Positions 23,701 through 32,690 of a stretch of DNA of 64,000 bases are shown here, piece by piece (positions within the stretch are counted from its first letter, which is position 1; each line of letters opens with the position of its first letter). The DNA comes from Gambelia wislizenii (lineage: Eukaryota > Chordata > Lepidosauria > Squamata > Crotaphytidae): positions 202,661,809-202,725,808 of the forward strand of contig JAUMIR010000002.1 in assembly GCA_030847615.1 (NCBI GenBank), given 5' to 3'. Made by a program: the position numbers and the translations under genes. Under the pieces are notes generated by a model that did no database searches, was not told the origin of the DNA, and saw only the letters and a list, made by a program, of their open reading frames with translations.

Positions 23701-26576
23701 TGGTATCGCTGGTTGGAAAAAGTGAAGGAGAGGGTGGCCCTCTGGCAGAGATGGAAGCTGACCATTTACCAGAGAGCCGCTTTTGTAAATACCTACCTGC
23801 TTCCGGTGGCAGCCAACTTGGCGGCTGTTTTCACGCCTCCGGATTCAGTGATCAAAGAAGCTGATCGAGTTCTCTTCAAGTTCCTTTGGGGAATGGCCAC
23901 ATTCCCCCTGGCAAGAGCAGTGGCTTATGGGTAGGTAGAACAAAGGGACCTGGATTTCCCAGCCCTGGGACCTAAGTACATCACCATCTTTTCTGCCCAC
24001 AATTTTGGGAAAATTCCTCTGTTGCAAAAGGATCAGATTCAACCTCAGGCTTGGCTAGTTTTGTTTTGAGTGCTGGATGGGGACTAGATGGGGAAGGACT
24101 TGTTGGGAGGAAGGCTCATTAAGTTTTAGGTTTTCATTGCCTGAAAAATTTAAAGCACCAGATTATTTGAGAGACTTTATTTTTTTACATAAAGAAATAA
24201 TAAAATTCATGCTGGAGTTGAAGGGGGAAGACAGACCAGGTCAGAGCATCAAGAGAGTTTTGTACAGGAAAATAGTGGAGGAGATTTACATTAACCCGTT
24301 TGCAAAAACGTCAAGCCAAACTAGATTTATCAGAATACCTAAATCACCAGACTAACCCAATTGAGTCTTTCATGGACAAAAGGGTCCCCAAAAAGTTGTG
24401 GGACTTGAGGTGGACGCTCTACCATCAGGTTCTTAATCTGAGGCGAAGGAGACCGTGGACCACAGAGGATGAGCAGACTTGCCCTCGTCTGAAATGTTAA
24501 AAGGCTGAGATTTTGAGTGGCGTGGCACAAAATGAGATGATCAGACATTTTGCCCAGGACTGCCCAAGTGCCTGGGAAACATGGGAGGAGGTGGCTTAGG
24601 TCCTGGATTGGCCAGATTTGGCACAGCAGGCTTGGGAGACAGTGCTTTCGGGGACTGAACCTCCAGAGAGTGTCAGGGGACCCAGAAAGTCAGTGGACCA
24701 AAAAAGGAAGAGGAAGGAGTCTGGTTCCGTGGCTGAGAGTTTTTGGAAAGTGCCCTGGTTCACGGTGCGTCTGGTAAACCTCTATGTAATGTTAGGGTTA
24801 TTTTTCCCAAGACAAAGGGACGTAAAGAGTCAAAATCTGCAGGATGTAAAAGGCACTGCTTATTATGTGAAGAAAGTAATTGAAAATTTAGCTCTCAGTG
24901 AAAAAGAGGAATTGCCAAACCATCGTTGGAAAACATTTTGGCTGTGGTTTAGTGAGACAACCCCAGCAATAACATAAAAGGATATTTTAAATAAATATTG
25001 TATTATTGTTGTTGTATTTTTTAATTATTTTGTATTATTATTTTTATTAACCTTTTATTGATTTTTTCTTTTCCAAATGGGTATAATTGTAACGTGTAAA
25101 TATAATGTTCATTGGAAAAGAAAAAAGAGTGATTATAGTGTGTTTAGATTAAGAGGAAACATGCATTAGTGTTAGGATATAGTTTGCGGTCAGGTGTTTT
25201 TTTCAGTAGAATGGTCTTATTCCAATAAAAAATTCCTAAATATATTTTAAAAAACCCAAAAAACAGAATTCCACAGCATTGAGCCATGGCAGTTAAAGTG
25301 GAGTTAAACTGCATTATTTTTGCAGTGTGGCAGCAGCCCCAAAGGTGGGAATCATGTGGCTGTTCAGGTGTTGCTGGGCTGGAATTTCCAGCATTGCTCC
25401 CTACGGGTTATGCTTATTAGGTCTAATGGGAGTTGCAGTTCAGCACCATATTGGTGGGGGCATACAAGTGCCTCCTATAAAAAGAGAAGCAGCACTATTA
25501 CAGAAAATAGGAGATAGTGATATCTGGACTTAGATGTCACTCTCATTTTATAACATTTGTTATGGATGTCTTTCCTATTCACAAAAAAATATTAATTTGT
25601 ATGTCTCTTTTAAATACTTTATTCTAGTGTTGCTACGGATAGACATAGATCTATGCAGAATGTTCAAGTCCGGATCAATTCCCCCACACCACTCTCTTTA
25701 CCTCACTAAAGAATGAGTCCTACATTGTTACGTTTAATACTAGAGTCATAAAGCCCAAAAACTTAGAATAAGCAAAATCTGAAATCTTGGAATGGTAAGT
25801 TTTCAGATACACTACACAACTATTTGGTGTGATCAAGGACATCTAACATATGTGCCTTGTACCCATGTTTTTTTCTTGAACAAGGAGGAAATGACATTAG
25901 AATTTTGTCTCTGTCAGGGTAAATTGGCCATATAAGGCACTTAACAATTCACCTGTCATGCGTGGAAACTCCATTGACACAATAGCGTGTATCCTTAGCA
26001 TACTTGATCAACAGACACTTGTACTGTGCAATTTGGAAACGTCGGACCCGGCGCAGGAGTTCAGTACTGCAAAACAAGAAGGGAGAGTACTCAGGAGCAA
26101 ATAACATCCAGGATGGAATAAATACTGGTGACCAAAATCAAAACCTTATTATAGTAGAAGGAAGAGTACAGCATTTACTATATAAAGAAAAATGATTTAA
26201 GTAGAAAACTGGCTGCTTTGATTACACCGCCCCAAAAGAGCCATAATGGTCTGCTATGCCAGAAATCCCATCTCCCTGGAGGCTCACAAAGCTCTGCCAG
26301 GCCCTTGAATAAAACTCATTGCCTATTGTTCTACCAACAGAGAAAAAGCAGAACTGTAAGTTTGGATGGAAGATAGAGCTGAAGAAATGGGAATTACTTC
26401 TATTCTACCCACAGGATCCACTCCCAGCTTTATAAAAGGGATGGGAAGTTATGGCCCTTCAGATTTTTTTTGGCTTTCAATTCCCATTGGCTTAGCCCAG
26501 TGGCTCTTACCAGGGATCCCCTTCAAACATCTTTTGTTGCCATGGGGCCCCAAGACTTAACTCAAGATTTTAAAAC

Positions 26577-26610
<34 letters not shown>

Positions 26611-28301
26611 AATTACATCATCCATTAAACCTTCCCTCAGAGGCAATGGAGAGGGAGGGAAGACTTTTCTTCTGCTTCTTCCTGCAAGTTTGTGGCTGGA
26701 GGGGATTGAATGGCAATGTGCAGGCCAAGCCAGCCAGCATCTTGGCTCCTGTCACTGTAGGCAAGAGGTGGGCCAAGCAGCCTTCAAGCCTTCACAGACC
26801 CTCTGTGAAGACATTGTGTCCCCCTGGGGGTCCCCAGACCACAGGTTAAGAACCACTAGCTTAGCCAGTGGTAAGGGATTTTGGGAGTTGCAGTCAGAAA
26901 ACAAACAAACCTATAGAGGCAGTTACCTATCCCTGCACTTACACAACAGAAAGCTCACAGCCAAATCAATGGATGCATAGTAATGGCTGACTTTTTTTTG
27001 GGGGGGGGGAGTACTGTATGCCACAAGCCAGTGTGAGTCAATGCCACTCTTGCACATATTTTAGTAGACATATAACCCATAATTCCACATTTTGGTTCAT
27101 TTTTGCCTACAGAATGAGGAAGGAGGCAGTGGCACAGAGGCAGGCAGGGGGTCTATATCACAGCCCAGGCTATAGACCTGCCTTCCCCAACCTGATCTTC
27201 TCCCAAGTCCACCACCCCTCAATAAGGAATACTGGGAGCTGTAATCCAAAACCCCTGGAAGGCAGCTACACAATCTCCCTGTGTCTGGCCACCTATCCCA
27301 TAGATGCCAGGCATATGTGTCACCATATCCCTATTAAAGCGTAGCCACCACCACCACCACCACCCAGAATCTAAGTTACGGTTGTGCTCGGATTGCCAAT
27401 ACAAATTATATTAATTTTAATTTTGTCCTTTATCTCATCAGTGCAGATACCTTTTCCCGGAGAACATGGGTCCAAAGATGACCTATGATGGGGAAGAGAA
27501 AAAAAATTAAATCAATTAGTTACCCTGAAGAAATAGATCACCTACAAACTGTCTGACTGCTACCGGGAACAGATGTGGGCCTAGGCAGAGCACTGTGCAA
27601 TCCCAACAGCGTTACCTATGAGGAGTACAAAGATCTCCCTTTGCCATCCAACCTTTATTCAGAGTATGGCCATAATTCGAAATCGACTTGATGCCAGATA
27701 ACAACAAAAATAAATAGGCAACATTTCCATGCCCACAGTTCCCCCATCCAGCTCCTCTCTCCAACCTAGGGTAACCAGGTGAAATAAGGGAGAAGGCTCC
27801 TGCATCTTTAAAGGTTGTGTCGGGATGCATCATATATGGTAAAGAACATATGTTAAAATGAACTAGGATTTACGGTTTTTGTCTGTTTATGGGAAAGCAC
27901 AATATTTTGTTTTGAATCTTAAGTCTACAAAGCCAGTTTAAAAATTGTGCAATCTATATATATAATACTTCTGTGTATAAAAAATAATTTAAAAAAAAAA
28001 CGTTGCGTAGAAGGGGGAATTTCAGCAGTTGTTGCTTGCATTAAAGGGAGAGGAGCCTTCTCCCTCCTCTCACCTGGCCACCCCACTCCCACCCGCTTCC
28101 TTTCTCGCACAAAGCGAAGGGTCCTGAAGCCAAGCAACCCCGGCTTTCCCGCCAGCTTCCAATTACAACCCCTCCACCCCAAACCCTCACGGCCCCCCTC
28201 AGGGCTGCGCCAAGCACACCCCTCTTACTGCTTGCCTGGATTTGGCCACGGGCCTTGCGAGGCGACCCGGGTTGCACTCCCGGCATCATCAAGCAGCTCA
28301 T
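17530..28301 (-). CDS. TK1: Cytosolic thymidine kinase 1, complete coding region in seven exons
   Basis: Join (minus) of 28236-28301, 27451-27482, 25953-26066, 21906-21999, 18119-18208, 17851-17970 and 17530-17718: 705 nt, 234 aa. It phosphorylates deoxythymidine to dTMP with ATP in the cytosol (salvage route), with S-phase expression. Visible: Ser13-Pro in [10 protein letters not shown], the site phosphorylated in mitosis in mammals; P-loop GPMFSGKST at 26-34; the DEGQF motif with the catalytic Glu at 99; two zinc-binding Cys pairs (VCMEC and VCRIC); the lasso region with [21 protein letters not shown]; and a C-terminal KEN degron (ENKENLPGG). The third exon has one codon more than the mammalian gene. 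Intron 1 uses a GC donor. Introns hold a Tx1-like LINE and several DNA transposons. Confidence 0.96.
17851..17970 (-). CDS. TK1: TK1 exon 6
   Basis: Encodes [20 protein letters not shown], the first Cys pair (VCMEC) and [15 protein letters not shown]. Acceptor TTGTAG|GC, donor GGAG|GTAAGG; 40 whole codons. Confidence 0.95.
18119..18208 (-). CDS. TK1: TK1 exon 5
   Basis: Thirty whole codons: [20 protein letters not shown] followed by [10 protein letters not shown]. Acceptor TATCTAG|TTT, donor GGAAG|GTAAGT. Confidence 0.95.
18834..19840. mobile_element. Nonautonomous DNA transposon with GGGG(N)C-TTTACAYGGC ends (family G1), copy 1
   Basis: The left end GGGGTCATTTACATGGCAAA faces an inverted right end (AATAGCCGTGGAACCGGCCCCC). 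The inside includes AAACCGCCACTTGTCTTGCT and CTATTCGTATTTTTTACCCC, shared with 48737-49331. No transposase ORF. The TIRs are similar to, not identical with, those at 36842-37757. Exact edges and the target duplication are unclear. Confidence 0.65.
20124..20235 (-). mobile_element. CR1 LINE 3'-end fragment
   Basis: The plus strand reads TCATAGAATCGTAGAATTGC then GTTGGAAGAGACCACGAGGG and CATCCAGTCCAACCCCCTGC, the reverse complement of the CR1 3' end with its ATTCTATG terminal repeats. It is 5'-truncated, in TK1 intron 4. Confidence 0.85.
20236..21905. other. TK1 intron 4; no gene seen
   Basis: An open frame on the minus strand (20643-21152, 169 aa) lacks recognisable motifs and flanking conserved exons. 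I treat it as chance. No clear repeat. Confidence 0.4.
21906..21999 (-). CDS. TK1: TK1 exon 4
   Basis: Encodes [20 protein letters not shown] and [11 protein letters not shown], with the catalytic Glu. Acceptor TATGCAG|GA, donor CAGTTT|GTAAGT. Confidence 0.95.
22250..22282. repeat. TG microsatellite
   Basis: An interrupted TG/CG run in TK1 intron 3. Confidence 0.8.
22285..22612 (+). mobile_element. Tigger-like DNA transposon (family T3)
   Basis: GAATATCCCTTATCCGGAAA at the left, CTCATTATGTATATGCAATT inside, and GGTCCCAAGCACTTTGGATA at the right. The two ends are inverted relative to each other. The text is close to what I know of mammalian MER/Tigger-group repeats. Confidence 0.65.
22929..25255 (+). 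mobile_element. Tx1-like (L1 superfamily) LINE fragment, decayed
   Basis: Plus-strand reverse transcriptase pieces in shifting frames. 22929-23600 has [20 protein letters not shown] and [20 protein letters not shown], the N-terminal RT motifs. An internal deletion then joins to [11 protein letters not shown], where FADD is expected. 23404-23934 and later frames carry the thumb and connection region ([27 protein letters not shown]). Frameshifts, stops and the internal deletion make it inactive. It ends in AT-rich sequence before 25255. It sits in TK1 intron 3, sense opposite to TK1. Confidence 0.75.
25256..25952. other. TK1 intron 3, part; MITE trace only
   Basis: 25262-25470 contains CCATGGCAGTTAAAGTGGAG, a trace of the palindromic MITE family. 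Otherwise nothing is recognised. Confidence 0.4.
25953..26066 (-). CDS. TK1: TK1 exon 3
   Basis: Completes the P-loop (S33 across the junction) and encodes [28 protein letters not shown] and ST HDR. It is 114 nt, one codon more than I expect from the mammalian gene, with the extra residue next to DTRY. Acceptor TTTTGCAG|T, donor GACAG|GTGAAT. Confidence 0.94.
26495..26865 (+). mobile_element. hAT-like nonautonomous DNA transposon (family H1), copy 3
   Basis: Left GCCCAGTGGCTCTTACCAGG, right CAGGTTAAGAACCACTAG, with CATCTTTTGTTGCCATGG and the TTCTTCTGCTTCTTCCTGCA block between. It contains an AAT microsatellite at 26577-26610. Confidence 0.7.
26577..26610. repeat. AAT microsatellite
   Basis: About eleven AAT units within the hAT-like element. 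Confidence 0.85.
27340..27364. repeat. CAC/ACC triplet microsatellite
   Basis: About eight CAC units in TK1 intron 2, about 90 bp downstream (in plus coordinates, before) of exon 2. Confidence 0.8.
27451..27482 (-). CDS. TK1: TK1 exon 2 (32 nt)
   Basis: Encodes [10 protein letters not shown] and the first two bases of S33. It is a micro-exon holding most of the ATP-binding P-loop. Acceptor CATCATAG|GTC, donor GAAAAG|GTATCT. The 32-nt length equals that of the mammalian exon as I know it. Confidence 0.95.
27655..27712 (+). mobile_element. RTE-BovB 3'-tail fragment
   Basis: GGCCATAATTCGAAATCGAC then TTGATGCCAGATAACAACAA matches the end of BovB-type LINEs. It is very short and in TK1 intron 1. 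Confidence 0.6.
28234..28235 (-). other. TK1: GC splice donor of TK1 intron 1
   Basis: The minus strand reads ATCCAG|GCAAGC. The exon must end at CAG to keep GQIQ-VIF in frame. The next GT (GTAAGA, seven bases on) would shift the frame. GCAAG after AG fits the consensus of the rare GC-AG intron class. Confidence 0.85.
28236..28301 (-). CDS. TK1: TK1 exon 1 (coding part)
   Basis: Encodes residues 1-22: [20 protein letters not shown] then IQ. The ATG is chosen because MSC and the distance to Ser13-Pro agree with TK1 of other vertebrates. An in-frame upstream ATG ([11 protein letters not shown]) sits eight codons before it and is less likely. Confidence 0.92.
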
Positions 28302-28349
28302 CGTCCCAAAGCCCGCCGTCCCCACCTTCCTACCGCAGCAGCCCTAAAA

Positions 28350-28500
28350 CCGCCTTCTGCGCCGCCAGCGCGCGCCGGTCTCGCCCTTTTTATAGCCGGC
28401 GCCAAGCGCTGTCCAATCAGAATGCGCAGAATGGGCGAAACGGACACTCGAAAGAAACTGTGACGCGTCCGAGCCAATCAAAGCTAAGGCGGGAAAAACG
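28350..28500 (-). promoter_or_regulatory. TK1: TK1 core promoter: TATA, two CCAAT boxes, E2F-like site
   Basis: On the minus strand a TATA-like CTATAAAAAG lies at 28386-28395, about 85-95 bp before the ATG. CCAAT occurs on the plus strand (so inverted for TK1) at 28413-28417 and 28474-28478. A GGCGGGAAAA E2F-type site lies at 28488-28497, and GGGCGAAA at about 28433-28440 may be a second. Inverted CCAAT pairs with E2F sites fit the known cell-cycle control of vertebrate TK1 promoters. The block is GC-rich with many CpG. Confidence 0.8.
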
Positions 28501-28648
28501 TCCTTTTACAGTAGTTGACCGCCTTCGCCGCAAGAGGCTAAATAAGGTTTCCTCCCAGCATGCTCTGCCAAGTGAACTCTTCTGTCTCCCCCCCCCACTG
28601 TCGGAGGGGGGATGTGGGAAGACGGTTACTCCCGGATCTGTTAATCTA

Positions 28649-28776
28649 CAGTTGTCCCTTCATATCCACGGATTTAAGTATTCACGGCTTGAAAATATTC
28701 TTAAAAAAATAATAATCCAAAAAGCAAACCTTGATTTTGCCATCTTATATAAGGGACACCATTTTGCTATGCCATG
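28649..28776 (+). mobile_element. Tigger-like DNA transposon (family T2), truncated copy 2
   Basis: CAGTTGTCCCTTCATATCC after TA at 28647-28648. It matches the first half of 28803-29039, then stops at GCTATGCCAT and runs into a GA microsatellite. Confidence 0.78.
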
Positions 28777-28797
28777 AGAGAGAGAGAGAGAGAGAGC
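28776..28797. repeat. GA microsatellite between two T2 copies
   Basis: About ten GA units joining the truncated and the complete Tigger-like copies. Confidence 0.85.
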
Positions 28798-28802
28798 ATA
28801 TA

Positions 28803-29039
28803 CAGTTGTCCCTCCATATTCACGGATTTAGCATTCACGGATTTAAGTATTCACGGCTTGAAAATATTCTTAAAAAAATAATAATCCAAAAAGCAAACCT
28901 TGATTTTGCCATCTTATAAAAGGGACACCATTTTGCTATGCCATTGCATATAATGAGACTTGAGTATTCACGGATTTGGGTATCTACAGGCGGGTGAGGG
29001 GTCCTGGAACCAACCCCAGAAAATATGAAGGGACAACTG
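28803..29039 (+). mobile_element. Tigger-like DNA transposon (family T2), complete copy 3
   Basis: Left CAGTTGTCCCTCCATATTC, right AAGGGACAACTG, flanked by TA at 28801-28802 and 29040-29041. CAAACCTTGATTTTGCCATC lies inside. It has a small internal duplication of TTCACGGATTTA. Confidence 0.85.
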
Positions 29040-29164
29040 TATTTGTTTTATCTAAATCTCGCTTTCTTCTTTGTTGCTTGCAGACTCCTTTTGTTTTAAA
29101 AAGGAACAGCTGAGAGCGGCAGCATTTTATTGCCAGAGAAAATCCACTCCTGCCACTCAGTCCA

Positions 29165-29262
29165 GATTGGGACCCAGGCAGTCAACCGGTGGCGGGCCTT
29201 CTGCGGTGGGACCCAGGCAGTCAACCTGTGGCGGTGACAGGCCCAGGCAGTCAACTGGCGGC
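29165..29262 (+). repeat. Three imperfect repeats of CCCAGGCAGTCAAC
   Basis: CCCAGGCAGTCAACCGGTGG, CCCAGGCAGTCAACCTGTGG and CCCAGGCAGTCAACTGGCGG occur 25-45 bp apart. Related units are at 54478-54553, which suggests a shared source repeat. Confidence 0.65.
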
Positions 29263-29837
29263 TGTAGTAGGGCAGCAGGGATTTTGGCCTTCATTTTTGT
29301 CTCAGCAGAAGCAACACTGAGTGCTGTGTGTACAAAAAAAGGGAAGATGTCTGTGAAGCAAATGCTCTTTTTCTGCACGCACGCACACACCCCATGTGAA
29401 CTTTTTCTGTATGAAATAAGTCCCAAACTGTGAAGATTTGTGTCTGTCTAGGATTCCTGCATTTAGGGTTCCTCTCTACTTGGAGTTCGGATAGTTATGA
29501 ATATTCTACCCACCTTTACAGTAAAACTGGGAAGAAAAGAAAATGACATCAGGATTCTGAGAAATGCTACTAAAAAAACCATGCATAACCAAGAGGGTAT
29601 ATAAAAGTCAGTGGCTTCATATCCTGTTTCTTCAAATGAAAGAACTGCAGGCAAAGAAGAGAGGATAGTGCCACGAGGTTAAATGCTGTGGGCAGAGGAG
29701 ATGGGGCTTATGATTCTTCTGTCTCATATGGGAAAGTGTACTTTTCTACTGAGTCAAACCACAGGTCCTTCTAAACTAATGTTACTGTATTACTCAGTCA
29801 GGCAGCCTTCCAGTATTTCAGGAAGAGAAAGGCCTTT

Positions 29838-29922
29838 GCATTCCTGCGTGGCAGGGGGTTGGACTGGATGACCCTTGTGGTCTCTTCCAACTCTACAATT
29901 CTATGATTCTATGATTCTATGA
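29838..29922 (+). mobile_element. CR1 LINE 3'-end fragment
   Basis: GGGGGTTGGACTGGATGACC, then TGTGGTCTCTTCCAACTCTA and ATTCTATG repeats at the end, the CR1 signature. Confidence 0.87.
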
Positions 29923-29985
29923 AAATGTTCTGTTGGTGGGGGATGTGGTAGCCACAGTAGTTTTCACCAGAAGCCAAAAGGACTA

Positions 29986-29987
<2 letters not shown>

Positions 29988-30015
<28 letters not shown>
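29988..30015. repeat. ATT microsatellite
   Basis: About nine ATT units. Confidence 0.85.
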
Positions 30016-30016
<1 letters not shown>

Positions 30017-30361
30017 TCTATCCTGCTTGTTTCCCAATTTGGGGGAAAAAATCTTTAGAAAACATGACAATCCTTCATAAAGTTCAAGGAAGTAGGAAAA
30101 GAGGGAGACAACTTTTTTAAATGGAGAGGCTAAAGAATTATGAATTTATTAATTTGCTGTTGCTTTCTAATGCTATGAACCTATGGATCAAAGGACTTCC
30201 GATAAGCATTGAAAATCTTATTTTTGAGAAATAATACGCAAAACTTGCTGTGTTTCTTGTTCGATTTTCTTTAAAAATGGTTTGATCTGTTTAAAAAATA
30301 TTGTTATGGCACTATGTTATATTATTAACAACTCCATTAAAAAAAAGATTTCAAAACCACT

Positions 30362-30480
30362 TTACAGATGTATTGATTCAATCAAGGAAGCCTGGGCCTC
30401 TAGTTTGCAAGAGCTGTGCAGGGCTGTTGGTGACTGGGGTTCATGGAGCTCTCTCATTTGTAGAATCCATACACTGAAGC
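30362..30480 (+). mobile_element. RTE-BovB 3'-end fragment
   Basis: GATTCAATCAAGGAAGCCTG and TTGCAAGAGCTGTGCAGGGC, then CTCTCATTTGTAGAATCCAT, follow the order of BovB 3' ends. 5'-truncated. Confidence 0.65.
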
Positions 30481-30544
30481 TGACTTGTTAAAAAAACAAA
30501 ATCCACATTAGTACAGTATCTTGTAGCCGAAACAACAAAGACTT

Positions 30545-30775
30545 GTGAACCAGGGAGGAGGAAATGCCAAATCCCCTCTGATCTTGGAAGCTAAACAGGA
30601 TTAGCCCTGGTTAGTACTTGGATGGGAGACTGCCAAGGAATCCCAGGTGCTGTAGGCTATATTTCAGAAGAAGAAACTGGTAAAATCACCTTTTGAGTAG
30701 TCTCCTTACTTAAGAAAACCCTATGAAATTCATGAGGCCTCCCTAAGTTGACAGGTGACTTGAAGGCACACACAC
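30545..30775 (+). repeat. 5S-rRNA-derived SINE (5S-Sauria type)
   Basis: CTGATCTTGGAAGCTAAACA, TTAGTACTTGGATGGGAGAC and GGTGCTGTAGGC are close to the internal promoter half of vertebrate 5S rRNA. A non-5S tail follows and ends near GACTTGAAGGCACACACACA. The 5' third of 5S is missing or diverged, so this is a SINE and not a working 5S gene. This family is known from squamates and supports that assignment. Confidence 0.82.
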
Positions 30776-31024
30776 ACTATGTAGCATTCTGGGAGCTTCT
30801 GTCCATTAAGTGACCATGATGGTTGGGAGACTCTGGGAGTTGCAGTTTAAAAAGCTCCCTTTTCTCTAGTCATGATGGCATCATAATTTAAATCAGTTTA
30901 AATGGTAAAACTATTTTTTTAAAGGATGACTAGCACACAGTTTTGTTCTTCCTCTAATGTATCAATAATGTAGAAGCAGTTGCAGGGCATAAAAAGGCAG
31001 TGGGTAAGATACTGAACTGAAGGA

Positions 31025-31180
31025 CAGTTGGCCCTCCATATCCACAGGTTTTGCATCCATGGATTCAACCAACCATAGGGCAAAAATATTTTTTTTGAGG
31101 GGCAGGGGTAGAATCCCAAAAGCAAAACTTGCTGTTCAGCATTTTATATAAGGGTCACCATTTTACTATGCCATTGGGAC
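31025..31180 (+). mobile_element. Left half of a Tigger-like element split by a LINE
   Basis: CAGTTGGCCCTCCATATCCA at the left end and GCATCCATGGATTCAACCAA inside. It ends in GGGAC at 31176-31180. The element resumes at 35162 with GGGACTTGA. Confidence 0.75.
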
Positions 31181-31944
31181 ATGACCTCTCCATTGACGCC
31201 CCCTTGTCATGGGAGAGAGGCTTGTGTACCCTAATGATGTTTTGAGCTATGCTGGCAGTGGCATAATAGCCACCGGTAGGGTCTCCCATGCCAGACAGGT
31301 CAAAACCGAAGGGTCTGACAAAGAGCATCAAAGGGCAGGATGGGCTTGCAAGCCTTATGGCAACCATCCTAGGAGAAGGAAAATGCTAATCCCAAACCTG
31401 GGCAGATGGTGCTCGTCCAACCCTGTAAGGTCAACCATCTAAGAGAAGGAAACTCTAATCAAACCTACGATCCAAGGACCTCGCTGCTACCGTCCATGCT
31501 TGCAAGGCCAGAGCAGATGAACCTTTGGTTTAAAGGGTGAGGCCAGTTCTCTGCACGCCACGCTCCACCAGAAAAATCCATTGCACAGGCTCGAAGGACA
31601 AATCCAATTCCGAAAAAGCCCTGTAGCGATAGGCGAGGGACGAAACGGCAGCTGTAAAGATGCACTAGAAGCCGCAGACCCAACCCTGCATGCAGGCGGT
31701 TCAGGACTTTGGTCGCTTGAGGCTGACTCGGGAGATGACAGTCTTGTTCGGCAGCATCCTGAACGACCAAGCAGCCTTTTTTAAGGAGAGCACTCCTTGC
31801 TCCATATGGAGAGGGGCCTAGAAAAGGTGGCCTAACGAAAGCTCATCCCCATCTACCTGGTTGGCTAGCCGTGGCCAACGAGCATCTTCTGATGTGGCCA
31901 AACCAAGGCAAAGAAACAAAGGCACACACTGGCCTCCAAAGATG

Positions 31945-32690
31945 TAAATAAACTGACACTTGCATGCTGGAACATCAGAACCATGTGAGACTCTGCAGAT
32001 AGTGGACGGCCTGAGCATCATTCTGCTCTAATAGCCCATGAACTACCACGACTTAATATTGACATCGCTGCTCTTAGTAAAGTTCATCTCCATGAGGAAG
32101 GCAGCCTTAAAGAACACAGCACCGGCTATACACTTTACTGGTCTGGCAAACCCAAACCGAAAAACATCTTTCAGAAGTAGGCTTTATGATTGAAAACTCC
32201 ATTGCCTCCAAACTCGAAACCTTGCCAACAGGACACTCTGATCGCATTATTTCCTTACGCCTCCCACATGTTGTTCTCTTTAGTATATATGCCCCAATTA
32301 TGCAAGCCGACCCTGTTGAGAAAGGCAAATTCTACACAGACCTACCCAACCCATACAAAAAGTCCCTGTAGAAGATAAAATTATTATTCTTGGTGACTTC
32401 AATGCCAGAGTAGAAAGAACTCCGAAGCCTGGAAAGGTGTCTTAGGCAAGCATGGTGTTGGAAATTGCAATGATAACAGACGCCTCTTGCTAGACTTCTG
32501 TGCAGAACAACAGCTGACTATTACAAACACTATCTTTCAGCAGAAAGATAGCTTGAAGACAACCTGAATGAATCCCTGATCCAAACATTGGCACCTCATT
32601 GACTATGTTCTAGTTCGCCAGAGAAACATTTGCGATGTCCATCATATTCAAGTGATGCCCAGTGCAGAATGCCAAACAGATCATTGCCTC
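31945..32690 (+). pseudogene. APE-like endonuclease domain of LINE copy A, broken
   Basis: Homologous blocks in order: ACWNIRTM followed at once by TGA; HELPRLNIDIAALSKVHL, where the usual catalytic Glu of the ALSE motif reads Lys; [46 protein letters not shown]; and TDHCLVRCKL with the catalytic His. Several stops and frameshifts separate the blocks, so target nicking by this copy is not expected. Confidence 0.75.

Noticed and set aside
28302..28640. AFMID first exon divergent from TK1, as in mammals
   Set aside because: No plus-strand ATG followed by a PWKKMSAE-like block and donor is seen beside the TK1 promoter. The matching exon is on the minus strand at 50883-50915.
27947..28777. A 276-codon plus-strand frame across the TK1 promoter and exon 1
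   Set aside because: It is antisense to TK1 exon 1 and its promoter, is low in complexity, and has no recognisable domain. Its length is explained by GC content.
30545..30775. A functional 5S rRNA gene
   Set aside because: Only the inner part of 5S is recognisable, followed by a SINE tail with no T-run terminator at the expected place.
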